64,000 bases of DNA, taken from assembly GCA_033765235.1 (NCBI GenBank), contig JANRIG010000039.1:138381-202380 (forward strand), read 5' to 3'. This DNA comes from JANRIG01 sp033765235 (GTDB lineage Bacteria; Bacteroidota; Bacteroidia; Cytophagales; UBA9547). A model generated the notes under the pieces. That model made no database searches. It was not told the origin of the DNA and worked only from the letters and a program-made list of their open reading frames with translations. The position numbers and the translations under genes are program-made. Below are positions 56,301 through 64,000 of this stretch, piece after piece (within the stretch, counting starts at the first letter, position 1; each line of letters begins with the position of its first letter).

Positions 56301-59300
56301 ACTACATCAAACCCAATACCCTACTTTTTAGGTATCAAAGATGTATATAATAATAATTTTAATAATTTTGAATCAGATTTTAACAACACTCAAGCTACCG
56401 GAGACCCGGATATATTTTTTAAATTTACAGCGGGTAACGATCAGGTAAGAGTAAATTTTCAGTCAAATTTTATTAAGGAAAATGAATATGTAAAATTCTA
56501 TTTGCTTTATAGTGGCAGCATTCTATGGAGTCAAACTATTCGTGCAGGACAAAGTGTAAATTTACCCACTCTTACAAATGGTATAGAATATCAATTGGTA
56601 GCAGAAGGAAACCTTTCGTCTAACTTTAAACTATCCATTCTCCCATCTTATATAAATGATAATGAGGGTTTTCTAGAATATTTTAGTCCTACCTGTGAAA
56701 TAAGTTATCCGCTAACCATATCATCTGACCTGATATCTAACCCTGCTACAGACTCACTTACTTATTGGTACAAAAAGGCACATACTACCACAGGGTATGT
56801 GCTATTGAGCCCATTAAACAATGCAAAAAATATTATTTTATCGCCTGCGGATACAGGTAAATATATATGCAAGGTAATACACAAAGGCAATAGAATTTTT
56901 GAAGACACATTAGTTGTTAATTTTCCTTCCACTATGTCAGGTGCAAAGCCAATTTTATTATTGACCCCAGCCAATCAGTCACCATTTATTAATAATATAA
57001 TTACGCCAACATTTTTAAGTTGGGAGTCAGACCCAAATGCAGCGTATTACGACCTATATATATGGAAATCAGGAACTTCTGCGCCAAACACCCCTACTGC
57101 AACTCAGTTAATACAAAATCACTTTTTGATTAATGAAAACGATAACTTATTAGAAAGCAATAATCAGTACTTATGGTATGTACGTTCATACAATAAATTT
57201 AAGAAGTGCATCCAATATACTACTCCAACTTTCAACTTCAGTACTACTCCAAAATTTGACGTACAAGTGTCTACAATAGTGTCTGCACCTATTGTAGAGT
57301 CAGGTAGATATATGGACATAACCTGGACAGTGAAAAACAACTCTACACTGATTGGCACACAGTTACAAACATGGATAGACAAAGTTTATATATCGCTGGA
57401 TCCTGCAGGTATAAATGAACTATACACAATAGGATATTTTAATAACAGCAAATTGCTAAACTCATTAGAATCATACACACAAACCAAAAGTATATTCATT
57501 CCTTTAAAATACTTTACTTATCAGCCTGTTCATCCAAAACTCAACCTCATGTGGCTATCGGATGGGATTAGTATTAGCGACTTTGTAGGTCAATTTTATA
57601 TAAATGTTAGAAGCATGGATAATAAGCCTGACTATAAATTCTACAACAGCGACGATAATATTGCGAATAATATATTCACTAAACCTATAATTATCAGATA
57701 CAAACCATATAGTGATATAAAAATACTTAATGCAAATGTAACTCCGAGAATAGTGTACAATGGAGACTCTATTATCATTAACTATTTAGTTAAAAATATT
57801 GGGAATTTGGCATTGAGTAATATTTCTACAGGAAGCTTATTTCAAGATAAAATTATGTTAGATACTTCCTACATTTCGTGTGGGCACCATAATCCTATAA
57901 TTACTACTTATAATGCAGGGTTGTATAACTTAGCCCCCGACTCTACAATAAATATTAAATACAAATATTATCTACCTTATTATATAAAATCCGGCAAATA
58001 CTTTGCCAATATAGAACTAAATCATTTGCAAACAATTTATGAAGGTCCATCATACAACAACAATTGTATAACGAGTGATACCATTACAGTATTAGAACGC
58101 CAAGGGGCAAACCTCAATGCAAAAACTATAACTTCAAGTAACTTAAACTTATATCCTACAGCTCAAGCTACAGTTACATACGTAGTTGAAAATAAATCTA
58201 CTGCAGAAATAAATTTATACCATGAAAGACATTGGTCAGACAATATATATTTGGTTCCCTCTACTTTTAGTGGAATTCCAACTTATGAAAATCTTGTAGG
58301 GTCTAAACAATATGATTTGATAAGCATTAATGCAATTAGCCAGCAATTATTTCAAACAAATTTTAAGTCCAATGCATATTATACCGGCAACATTGCAATA
58401 AATATTCCTAAAAATATAGTGCCGGGGTACTACAAACTAATATTAAAAACAGATGGTCAAGACAATATATTTGAAAATGGATTTGAAAGTGACAATTTCA
58501 TCACACTGTCAGGTATAAACATTAATGTAGAAAATGGCAACTTTCCTGACCTCACTCTAAAATCAAGTGCAGATACAATATTTACGGACAACCCATCAAA
58601 GCCTAACAAGGTGGTCATAAGCAATATTGGCAACAATACCGGTAACATACTTTTTGAATTGTTTAGCCAAATAAATTATACATATAATGGTATAAATCAA
58701 ATATATATACCCTCATATAGCACCGGTACAAATACTTTGAATCCGGGTGATAGTTTAATATTTGAAGAATATTATCTGTCCAATAACCCTAATATTGTCA
58801 GAGACACTATATTAAATGGCTTGTTAACTATTAATATAACCTCCTATGACAATAATTTTTATGATAAAAATACCACTAATAACACTTTGGTAAAGCCAAT
58901 AAAAGCCAAAATAAAAGGTTATGTTGACATAAATGCCAATATCAAATCTCCGGACTTAGCGGTAGATTTTACGACTCCTTCACTTGCATATTCGGGTGAA
59001 GAGATTAATCTTAAAATAAGAATTTCTAATATCAAATCATTTTCAGGGGTACACTTAGGAATTGGAAACATAAGTTTATTTGACTCACTTACAGGTAATT
59101 TGTTAGAAATATTATACCCTAAGAATGACTCGCTGCATTATAATAAAACTCTCAACGCTTTCGCTTCTGATACCTTTAATATTAAATATAAAATTCCACA
59201 TTTAATAAATGGCAAATTCAGGCTTCAAATCAATACTCCGGTAATCAGAAATGAGTTAAACGGAGATAATAACATAGCATCCAAATTTGTCAATGTTATA

Positions 59301-62300
59301 GGTTCAAATTACCCTGATTTAGCAGTTAAAATAATAACAATATCGTCACAAAATTTGGCAATTAATGATAGTGTACTTATACGTTTTTCTATAAAAAATA
59401 TAGGACAAGCACCTGTATCTGCTAATAACCTATTGGCTAAAATTTCAATTTTCCCTTCTACAGACCTTTTGTTTTATAGCGGCATTACATTAAAAGACTT
59501 TCTTGTATCACTCACAGGCAATACATTGATGCATGGAGACTCATTGATATGGCAAGAAAAGGTAAAAGTAGAACGAGCATTTGAAAATTCTATTAACTAT
59601 ATATATGTACGAGTAGACCCTAATAAGTTATTGAACGACAAAAATTTACTAAATAATTATGCAAACCTTCCGGTATATATCAATCCTGAAGTTGCAAATG
59701 TAGATTTCATAATTACAAGCATTACAAGTCAGGCAATAGGCAAACTCGGATACCCATTTAATGGGAGTATTACTATAAAAAATATAGGAATACAGGACTT
59801 CTTGGGAAGCACTAATGTGCCATTTTATCTTATGAAAAATACCACACTGAGCGGAGATGACTATGAAGTGGTTAATAATAATATATTTAATAATTTTGGA
59901 AATAATGCATATCCTCTTTCAATTTCGGCCAACAGTCAAGTAACATTATCTTTTTCGGGGTTGTTAAATACAATTAATCAAGGCCAATATTACTCTGGCT
60001 CATATATTAATTCTTCAAACAACATTAAAGAAATAAATGCAAACAATAATATATATGTAACCACTACAAACATAAATATTGATATAGATGAGCTTTCACC
60101 TAATGTGCCGGTTACTAAAATAGTCACCTATTTAAACAGGGATAATACAGGGTTAGCTAATACTTATTACAAAATCAACGGAGTGTCGGGCAAAGATATG
60201 CTTATTGAACTGCGTACAAACAGCGGAAAATACAATAATAGTGGAGAAATATTTGTAAGAAAAGGACAAACTCCTACAAGGCTGCATTATGATATAAAGT
60301 TTAGCAATAACAAATACGACACTATACAATATGTATTAGTGCCTAATGTAGATAATAACCCCTATTATATATTTATACGTTCACCGTATAATGCCGCCAA
60401 TGAGTTAGACACACTTACTACAAAGGTACAATTCAAAGATTTTGGCATACTCAAGGCAGAACCTACAAAACTGGGTGACTCATATGTCACCACTAAAATA
60501 TATGGCTTTGTATTAACAAACATAAAAAAAGTAGAATTAATAGACCCTGTTACCGGCAATATAGCTTCAGTTGGTATAGTAGTACAAGAGTTAAACAGCA
60601 CTTTTATAAGAGTAAGGTGGAACCTAAACAACGTACCCTTCAAAAAATATCACTTAAAAATCACAAAAAATTCAGGAGAAACTTCAACATTAAATGACGC
60701 TGTAACTGTGGAAAAAGGATATATTGAAATTATTAAAGAGCCTGTAATTGACGAGTTTATCCGCTATGACCGCACAACCAATAGCGGTCAAAGTAGTGTA
60801 AATATAAACGCTAAAGCTACTTTTCCAATAGGTGCCATAATAACAAATAGGTCAAATGTAGACATACCTAACTATACATTTCAACTGGACATGTATAAAC
60901 CATTAAAAATAAACACTTTAGAGTTTAATTGTTCTGATTGTTATAATGTTATCAAACTAAGCAACTTTACAGACAACAAAATAGGCAAATTGATGAACAA
61001 CAAAAATATACTTGCCCAAGAGGGATATCCTAATTACGATACATTAAAAGTAAAAGACTATTTTGATGAGCCCGGAATTATTTCTGTACCATTAATGGTT
61101 CGTTATTTTGAGCCCGGACAGGAAGTAAACATAAACGCCAATGTAACAGCAGGTCCATACCCGGCAGATATAGATGAGTTTGGATTCAACTTACATGATA
61201 ATATCAAATCAAGGGGGCAGTTTGTTTCATTTATGTTTTATCAAGCAGAATTGGTACGAAATTTTTACAGGCTGTTGCATAAAGCAGAAGATATATCAGA
61301 TTATATCCAAAACCCAAATCTTTTGTCAAACAGAAAATTATTTATGGACAGCACAATATATTATTTATTGCAAAAGGGTATACTTCAAAAATATGACACT
61401 ATTGGATTAAGAGATTCAATATATAATTCTAAATTGGTAAAGCTTGGAGATACTACAAACTTATCACAATTTCCTGAGGCTACCATTGATTTATCAAGTC
61501 CAAAACTTAAACTAAAAGGTGGTGACACCTTGATAGCCGGACCCCAATATTATGACAATGATTTTGAAGCAATAGATGTTTCTGATATATCAGACGATGC
61601 ACCGTTGTACATACATGTAGCAGGTGACCTGTCACAAACTAACCTTTATACTGAAGGTATTACGCTATTACAATCTTCTAAACCTATATCAAATATTTCA
61701 AATGCCGTATTAGATTTAGCGTATGCCATAGTACCCTATGATGAAGGGCAAAACTGGACACTTGATGTAGTGCCCCCTCAAAATGAGAATACACCTAATA
61801 ACCCACAAACACCAAAAGGTAAATATAGGGTCATCCTCAAAAAAACTAAAGATTTTAACCCTAAAGTAAAAGATATTGACTTTCTAAAATTTTTCCCGTT
61901 CAAATTTAAATGGTACCCATACGATTCCCCATTATTTGGTTTAGCTTTTGGCTATTCAGACCCTAGCGTGAATAACCCCCAATCTAACAACTTTCGCAAA
62001 CCTGTACCGTGCCCCACAATACGCATAAGACCTCGAAGAAGAGGTGCAGGTGGTGGTGGAAATGATGAATGTGATGGCACATCATTTGGACCATATGCCT
62101 CCATGGCAAATGATTTAAGAAAAATTGAAAAAGCCGGCAGAGACAATAAACCCGGAAAAATAATTTCCTCAACTATATCATTAATGAACAGGCTAATCCC
62201 CAAAACTGATAATTGTGGTCTTGAAGCTGTGAGACAAATAGTAGTAGACGGTGCCAGCATTGCTGCAAACGCAGCATATCCAAGCAGTGACCCCACCAAA

Positions 62301-64000
62301 AAATTTAATGCTGTAAAAGATGCTAGCATATCAGCATTTCAAAATTCTACTAAAACCACCCTTTGCGTGATACAGCAAGCTTGTGATGCAGGTTTTGGCA
62401 GTGATGATTATTGTAGCAATGTAAGTGAAGCAAAAGATTTATTAAATACACTTAACGATGCATTGACATGCGTAAAAGGATCTGATGCATTTGATGTTGC
62501 TGTTAACCTTACCAATTGTGTAGAAAAACTTATACCTGATGCTTGCAGGCTTCAACGTAGGTACAGCCCAAGTCACAGACCACAAAGCAGACCCAACTCA
62601 CCAAATTTAAATACAAGAAAATATGCGAGCCCATGCGATCCTAATGAAATTGTTGGTCCATTAGGTGTGGGTGTAGAGCGATATGTAAAACCTACTGATG
62701 ATCTTACATACAAAGTGTCATTTGAAAATGATTCTTTGAGAGCTAATGTGGCTGCAAGAAAAGTATACATTACAGTTAAGTTTCCATCAAATATTGACCC
62801 TTTTAGTTTGGAAGGTATATCATTTGGCTTTGGAAATTTTAATTATCAACTACAATCTGCCTCTAATAAATATACATTGCAGGTAAGTCCAAATGGCAAG
62901 TCTTATAATGTGCAATATACACACGGGTATAACTTAGAAAAGTCTGAATTATTCTGGCTTTTTGATACTTATGATGTTAACGGTTTTATACCCAGTGACC
63001 CCACTGTAGGTTTCTTACCACCAAATAACGCTAATCATGATGGTGAGGGGTATGTTAAATTTAAAATCAGACCACACAATAACATTAATAATCTTGATAG
63101 TGTGGCCTTTACTGCAAGTATATATTTTGACAATGAGCTGCCTGTAGTCACAAATACTTGGAAAAATAAATTTCTTATTTCTAATCCAAATTCTTCTGTA
63201 ACCTCAATTATAAAAGTTGACACAGGTAAATTAGACATAAATGTTGATTATGGTAATGATGTTGCAAGTGTAGATTTGTATCTATCGCTCAATAATGGTA
63301 TATACTCTAAAATTGCAGACAACTTTGATGTAAATCAGTTACCTATCACTGTGCCTGTTTTTACAAATTATGCTAATTATGAATATTGTTTTGTAAGTTC
63401 TGCTAATGATATATTTGAGGTATCTCAACCTTTTGATAGTACACATAAAAAATGTTATAAACATATTGTTAATTCACATAATACATTGACAGGAATACCA
63501 ACATCAAAAGTTACTGCATTAGGTGCCTACTACCGGCTCACAGTATCGGGGAGTGGTATGTGGTCATTGAGCCTGCCATCAGCAATGGGTATAGCAAGCC
63601 CCACATCGGGTACAGGCAGCGGATTTATAAATCTTACTGTGCTGCCAAACCTCTCCAATATTTTAGATAGAGATATATCCTTGGCATTTACTTCAGGTAA
63701 TACAACCAATGTGATCACCATAAGCCAATTTGGGTATTTGCCATCATACTTTTCTCCATCTGTATTGACTGTAGGGCACGAAAGTGGTAGTACTACCATA
63801 ACTTTAACAGGCTCTAATATTTACACCGTTAGCGTAAGTTCTGCTCTTAATATTAGCACCCTATCAAGTTTGACGGGTATTCAAGTATTGTCAGTATCTT
63901 ATCCTGAAAATATCAATCAAACTGCAATAAATCATACCCTTACTTCACACAATCTGGCAGGTAGTGCAGCTGTATTTATTCTTCATCAAATGGGGACATC
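53376..64000 (+). CDS. Giant multi-domain secreted surface protein, partial (at least 3541 residues)
   Basis: One reading frame runs without a stop from ATG 53376 to the end of the window. A type I signal peptide (residues 1-22, FRLKYLLLLILITV) is followed by about seven divergent PPC-like repeats (about 26-1085; recurrent 'NPI.V..YPFN.SF' and 'KDVVYK..I', 'TYYV'), an Ig-like domain (1100-1188), an FN3-like domain (1190-1287), about seven CARDB-like repeats starting near 1294, 1446, 1578, 1723, 1858, 1979 and 2108 ('PDLAV', 'IKNIG'), a PPC-TIG module (2235-2450), an Arg/Gly stretch (2884-2896) and a cysteine-bearing helical region (2896-3062). A domain beginning 'CDPNEIVGPLGVG' (3087-3264) and a BACON-like module near 3380 ('SPTSGTGSG', 'TISQFGY') follow. 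It is rich in Asn, Tyr and Ile. Probably a cell-surface or gliding/adhesion protein; a T9SS tail would lie beyond the window. Confidence 0.85.
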   Translation, partial: MFRLKYLLLLILITVSVFGYTQSVGSTIGNPKIINFVNNQYIDDINSINYSVTGGSGKVYYKFALPSNVTHLHIRTCYSTTSINTRLYIIDSLYGETNKLFENRSYVPNRYPGNHSNPFGNCGSSRQNMLITNDNIYGEYNNNGAVDSTYKYKNIFNNNGHKYYIVLDLEDNSTNYGNVTISVQYTTNLQSSHGDVAAFPILLTDYNLADFNHSFYQNLLQNDYFTSYYDGETSQFVAYKDIWYKYEITDNFNGLLLKSNTNFQSYKINAYKSGSMEPINNHVISNAIINNTYPGGNYSNITPLTTGESILIQLYIDQLLPNTDTTKIKMNIKKMDYVSLAMGDIIENPIIVNNYPFNASFNHKRYNDFSDIYNSSINNDNKDVFLKLILEPHEYYQFSTCNNVNTHSLYFLDKNYEIIPSTIINTLSFFCDQTAYGYYNFKDTKDTIYIDFEIESNYPNDTSTTINITQLSKQNMYNGIVSNATVVNSSSKFTDTLYKYNYDGYIPTQPQNVGYASKYFKIKMPLDKDYLKASFQLYTPNSIQYNGFIVNFYDSTFTEITDQLNRIAGNSVMYDIPYQNFARASKLRQGATYYVKVTSKYPNTNNYVLHSKFDIIKSDISNITSITSGTFASPISITGNDFTHTQSTDLYNNQLNDANSKYYTDATASIYSNAYDKDVVYKMIIPPGTQSVDISSYGIVRVAVVIDSMAQSYRYQILGMSDKVNHEFLFDTLASNDYINNNIKGGFRMYNLKQGHTYYVIVESQSSYQNQVYQLKVKFNKVSPTVSKGDYHFNPFMINHFPFNSFIDFSNYSDNYYSSEGLYEKQYGGINSSNTTYSYNAVIKNREVLAKDVVYRLRIPTTSTIDSVSININNYSFPVSADYPGFPKIKLVDSISFNILKSNLNVGTYFGGQTFLGVGFPLSIKRSQLTNNQTYFLIIEKGNNLPLEENKINFIVKAYDSSKNEITITSTNLGETTSNPIPYFLGIKDVYNNNFNNFESDFNNTQATGDPDIFFKFTAGNDQVRVNFQSNFIKENEYVKFYLLYSGSILWSQTIRAGQSVNLPTLTNGIEYQLVAEGNLSSNFKLSILPSYINDNEGFLEYFSPTCEISYPLTISSDLISNPATDSLTYWYKKAHTTTGYVLLSPLNNAKNIILSPADTGKYICKVIHKGNRIFEDTLVVNFPSTMSGAKPILLLTPANQSPFINNIITPTFLSWESDPNAAYYDLYIWKSGTSAPNTPTATQLIQNHFLINENDNLLESNNQYLWYVRSYNKFKKCIQYTTPTFNFSTTPKFDVQVSTIVSAPIVESGRYMDITWTVKNNSTLIGTQLQTWIDKVYISLDPAGINELYTIGYFNNSKLLNSLESYTQTKSIFIPLKYFTYQPVHPKLNLMWLSDGISISDFVGQFYINVRSMDNKPDYKFYNSDDNIANNIFTKPIIIRYKPYSDIKILNANVTPRIVYNGDSIIINYLVKNIGNLALSNISTGSLFQDKIMLDTSYISCGHHNPIITTYNAGLYNLAPDSTINIKYKYYLPYYIKSGKYFANIELNHLQTIYEGPSYNNNCITSDTITVLERQGANLNAKTITSSNLNLYPTAQATVTYVVENKSTAEINLYHERHWSDNIYLVPSTFSGIPTYENLVGSKQYDLISINAISQQLFQTNFKSNAYYTGNIAINIPKNIVPGYYKLILKTDGQDNIFENGFESDNFITLSGININVENGNFPDLTLKSSADTIFTDNPSKPNKVVISNIGNNTGNILFELFSQINYTYNGINQIYIPSYSTGTNTLNPGDSLIFEEYYLSNNPNIVRDTILNGLLTINITSYDNNFYDKNTTNNTLVKPIKAKIKGYVDINANIKSPDLAVDFTTPSLAYSGEEINLKIRISNIKSFSGVHLGIGNISLFDSLTGNLLEILYPKNDSLHYNKTLNAFASDTFNIKYKIPHLINGKFRLQINTPVIRNELNGDNNIASKFVNVIGSNYPDLAVKIITISSQNLAINDSVLIRFSIKNIGQAPVSANNLLAKISIFPSTDLLFYSGITLKDFLVSLTGNTLMHGDSLIWQEKVKVERAFENSINYIYVRVDPNKLLNDKNLLNNYANLPVYINPEVANVDFIITSITSQAIGKLGYPFNGSITIKNIGIQDFLGSTNVPFYLMKNTTLSGDDYEVVNNNIFNNFGNNAYPLSISANSQVTLSFSGLLNTINQGQYYSGSYINSSNNIKEINANNNIYVTTTNINIDIDELSPNVPVTKIVTYLNRDNTGLANTYYKINGVSGKDMLIELRTNSGKYNNSGEIFVRKGQTPTRLHYDIKFSNNKYDTIQYVLVPNVDNNPYYIFIRSPYNAANELDTLTTKVQFKDFGILKAEPTKLGDSYVTTKIYGFVLTNIKKVELIDPVTGNIASVGIVVQELNSTFIRVRWNLNNVPFKKYHLKITKNSGETSTLNDAVTVEKGYIEIIKEPVIDEFIRYDRTTNSGQSSVNINAKATFPIGAIITNRSNVDIPNYTFQLDMYKPLKINTLEFNCSDCYNVIKLSNFTDNKIGKLMNNKNILAQEGYPNYDTLKVKDYFDEPGIISVPLMVRYFEPGQEVNINANVTAGPYPADIDEFGFNLHDNIKSRGQFVSFMFYQAELVRNFYRLLHKAEDISDYIQNPNLLSNRKLFMDSTIYYLLQKGILQKYDTIGLRDSIYNSKLVKLGDTTNLSQFPEATIDLSSPKLKLKGGDTLIAGPQYYDNDFEAIDVSDISDDAPLYIHVAGDLSQTNLYTEGITLLQSSKPISNISNAVLDLAYAIVPYDEGQNWTLDVVPPQNENTPNNPQTPKGKYRVILKKTKDFNPKVKDIDFLKFFPFKFKWYPYDSPLFGLAFGYSDPSVNNPQSNNFRKPVPCPTIRIRPRRRGAGGGGNDECDGTSFGPYASMANDLRKIEKAGRDNKPGKIISSTISLMNRLIPKTDNCGLEAVRQIVVDGASIAANAAYPSSDPTKKFNAVKDASISAFQNSTKTTLCVIQQACDAGFGSDDYCSNVSEAKDLLNTLNDALTCVKGSDAFDVAVNLTNCVEKLIPDACRLQRRYSPSHRPQSRPNSPNLNTRKYASPCDPNEIVGPLGVGVERYVKPTDDLTYKVSFENDSLRANVAARKVYITVKFPSNIDPFSLEGISFGFGNFNYQLQSASNKYTLQVSPNGKSYNVQYTHGYNLEKSELFWLFDTYDVNGFIPSDPTVGFLPPNNANHDGEGYVKFKIRPHNNINNLDSVAFTASIYFDNELPVVTNTWKNKFLISNPNSSVTSIIKVDTGKLDINVDYGNDVASVDLYLSLNNGIYSKIADNFDVNQLPITVPVFTNYANYEYCFVSSANDIFEVSQPFDSTHKKCYKHIVNSHNTLTGIPTSKVTALGAYYRLTVSGSGMWSLSLPSAMGIASPTSGTGSGFINLTVLPNLSNILDRDISLAFTSGNTTNVITISQFGYLPSYFSPSVLTVGHESGSTTITLTGSNIYTVSVSSALNISTLSSLTGIQVLSVSYPENINQTAINHTLTSHNLAGSAAVFILHQMGT

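Noticed and set aside
61174..61410. A 78-codon frame inside the giant gene, same strand, other phase
   Set aside because: The giant frame is continuous across it and carries sensible protein sequence, so this is a chance overlap.

Overview
The window is an AT-rich chromosomal segment of a member of the Bacteroidota, probably an environmental lineage near Chitinophagales, Saprospirales or Sphingobacteriales; the exact family cannot be read from the sequence. The evidence is a type IX secretion (T9SS) sorting domain on secreted proteins, an acyl-ornithine type carbamoyltransferase, a 7TMR-DISM/PP2C regulator, a start-site context without Shine-Dalgarno sequences, and Bacteroidota-type promoters (TTG, 18-22 bases, TAnnTTTG) in front of several genes. 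No tRNA, rRNA, CRISPR array, insertion sequence or prophage was found.

Positions 1-23.8 kb are mostly housekeeping. An rnhB / radical SAM / outer-membrane protein / histidine kinase run (1.1-4.7 kb) ends at a hairpin terminator. On the reverse strand follow an N-acylornithine carbamoyltransferase, an Rpn-family nuclease with a four-residue tandem repeat, radC, an EamA exporter, a bacilliredoxin, a SufT-like DUF59 protein, a class I methyltransferase, a PP2C phosphatase receptor and tsf. A GT2 / anchored soluble protein / GT-C operon (13.9-16.5 kb) is next, then an MTHFR-like protein, a beta-CASP nuclease, an M16 peptidase, ispF, an rfbC-like epimerase and a TonB-dependent receptor.

Positions 23.8-47.9 kb hold a decayed outer-membrane gene, a CE7-type esterase, frr-pyrH, an aminotransferase-pheA pair, rsmI, a 1414-residue exported TPR-CHAT protein, a Nudix protein, a second decayed outer-membrane gene, an SSS symporter, ppnP, menB, a lipoprotein, a sugar-nucleotide epimerase, folE, DUF3467, an MBL hydrolase, a small protein that might be a divergent HolD (psi), a second M16 peptidase, rsmG, a Gfo/Idh oxidoreductase and a methyltransferase.

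Positions 47.9-64 kb are dominated by exported proteins: a T9SS-sorted PQQ-type sugar dehydrogenase, a small T9SS-like partner carrying the His-rich domain that is normally fused to such enzymes, and a DUF5060/DUF4038 glycoside hydrolase. Last is a giant gene, open from 53376 to the end of the window with no stop codon (at least 3541 residues). Its protein combines about seven PPC-like repeats, Ig/FN3-like modules, about seven CARDB-like repeats, a PPC-TIG module, a cysteine-bearing helical insert, a DPN-type domain and the start of a BACON-like module. It is the most unusual object here and continues beyond the window.
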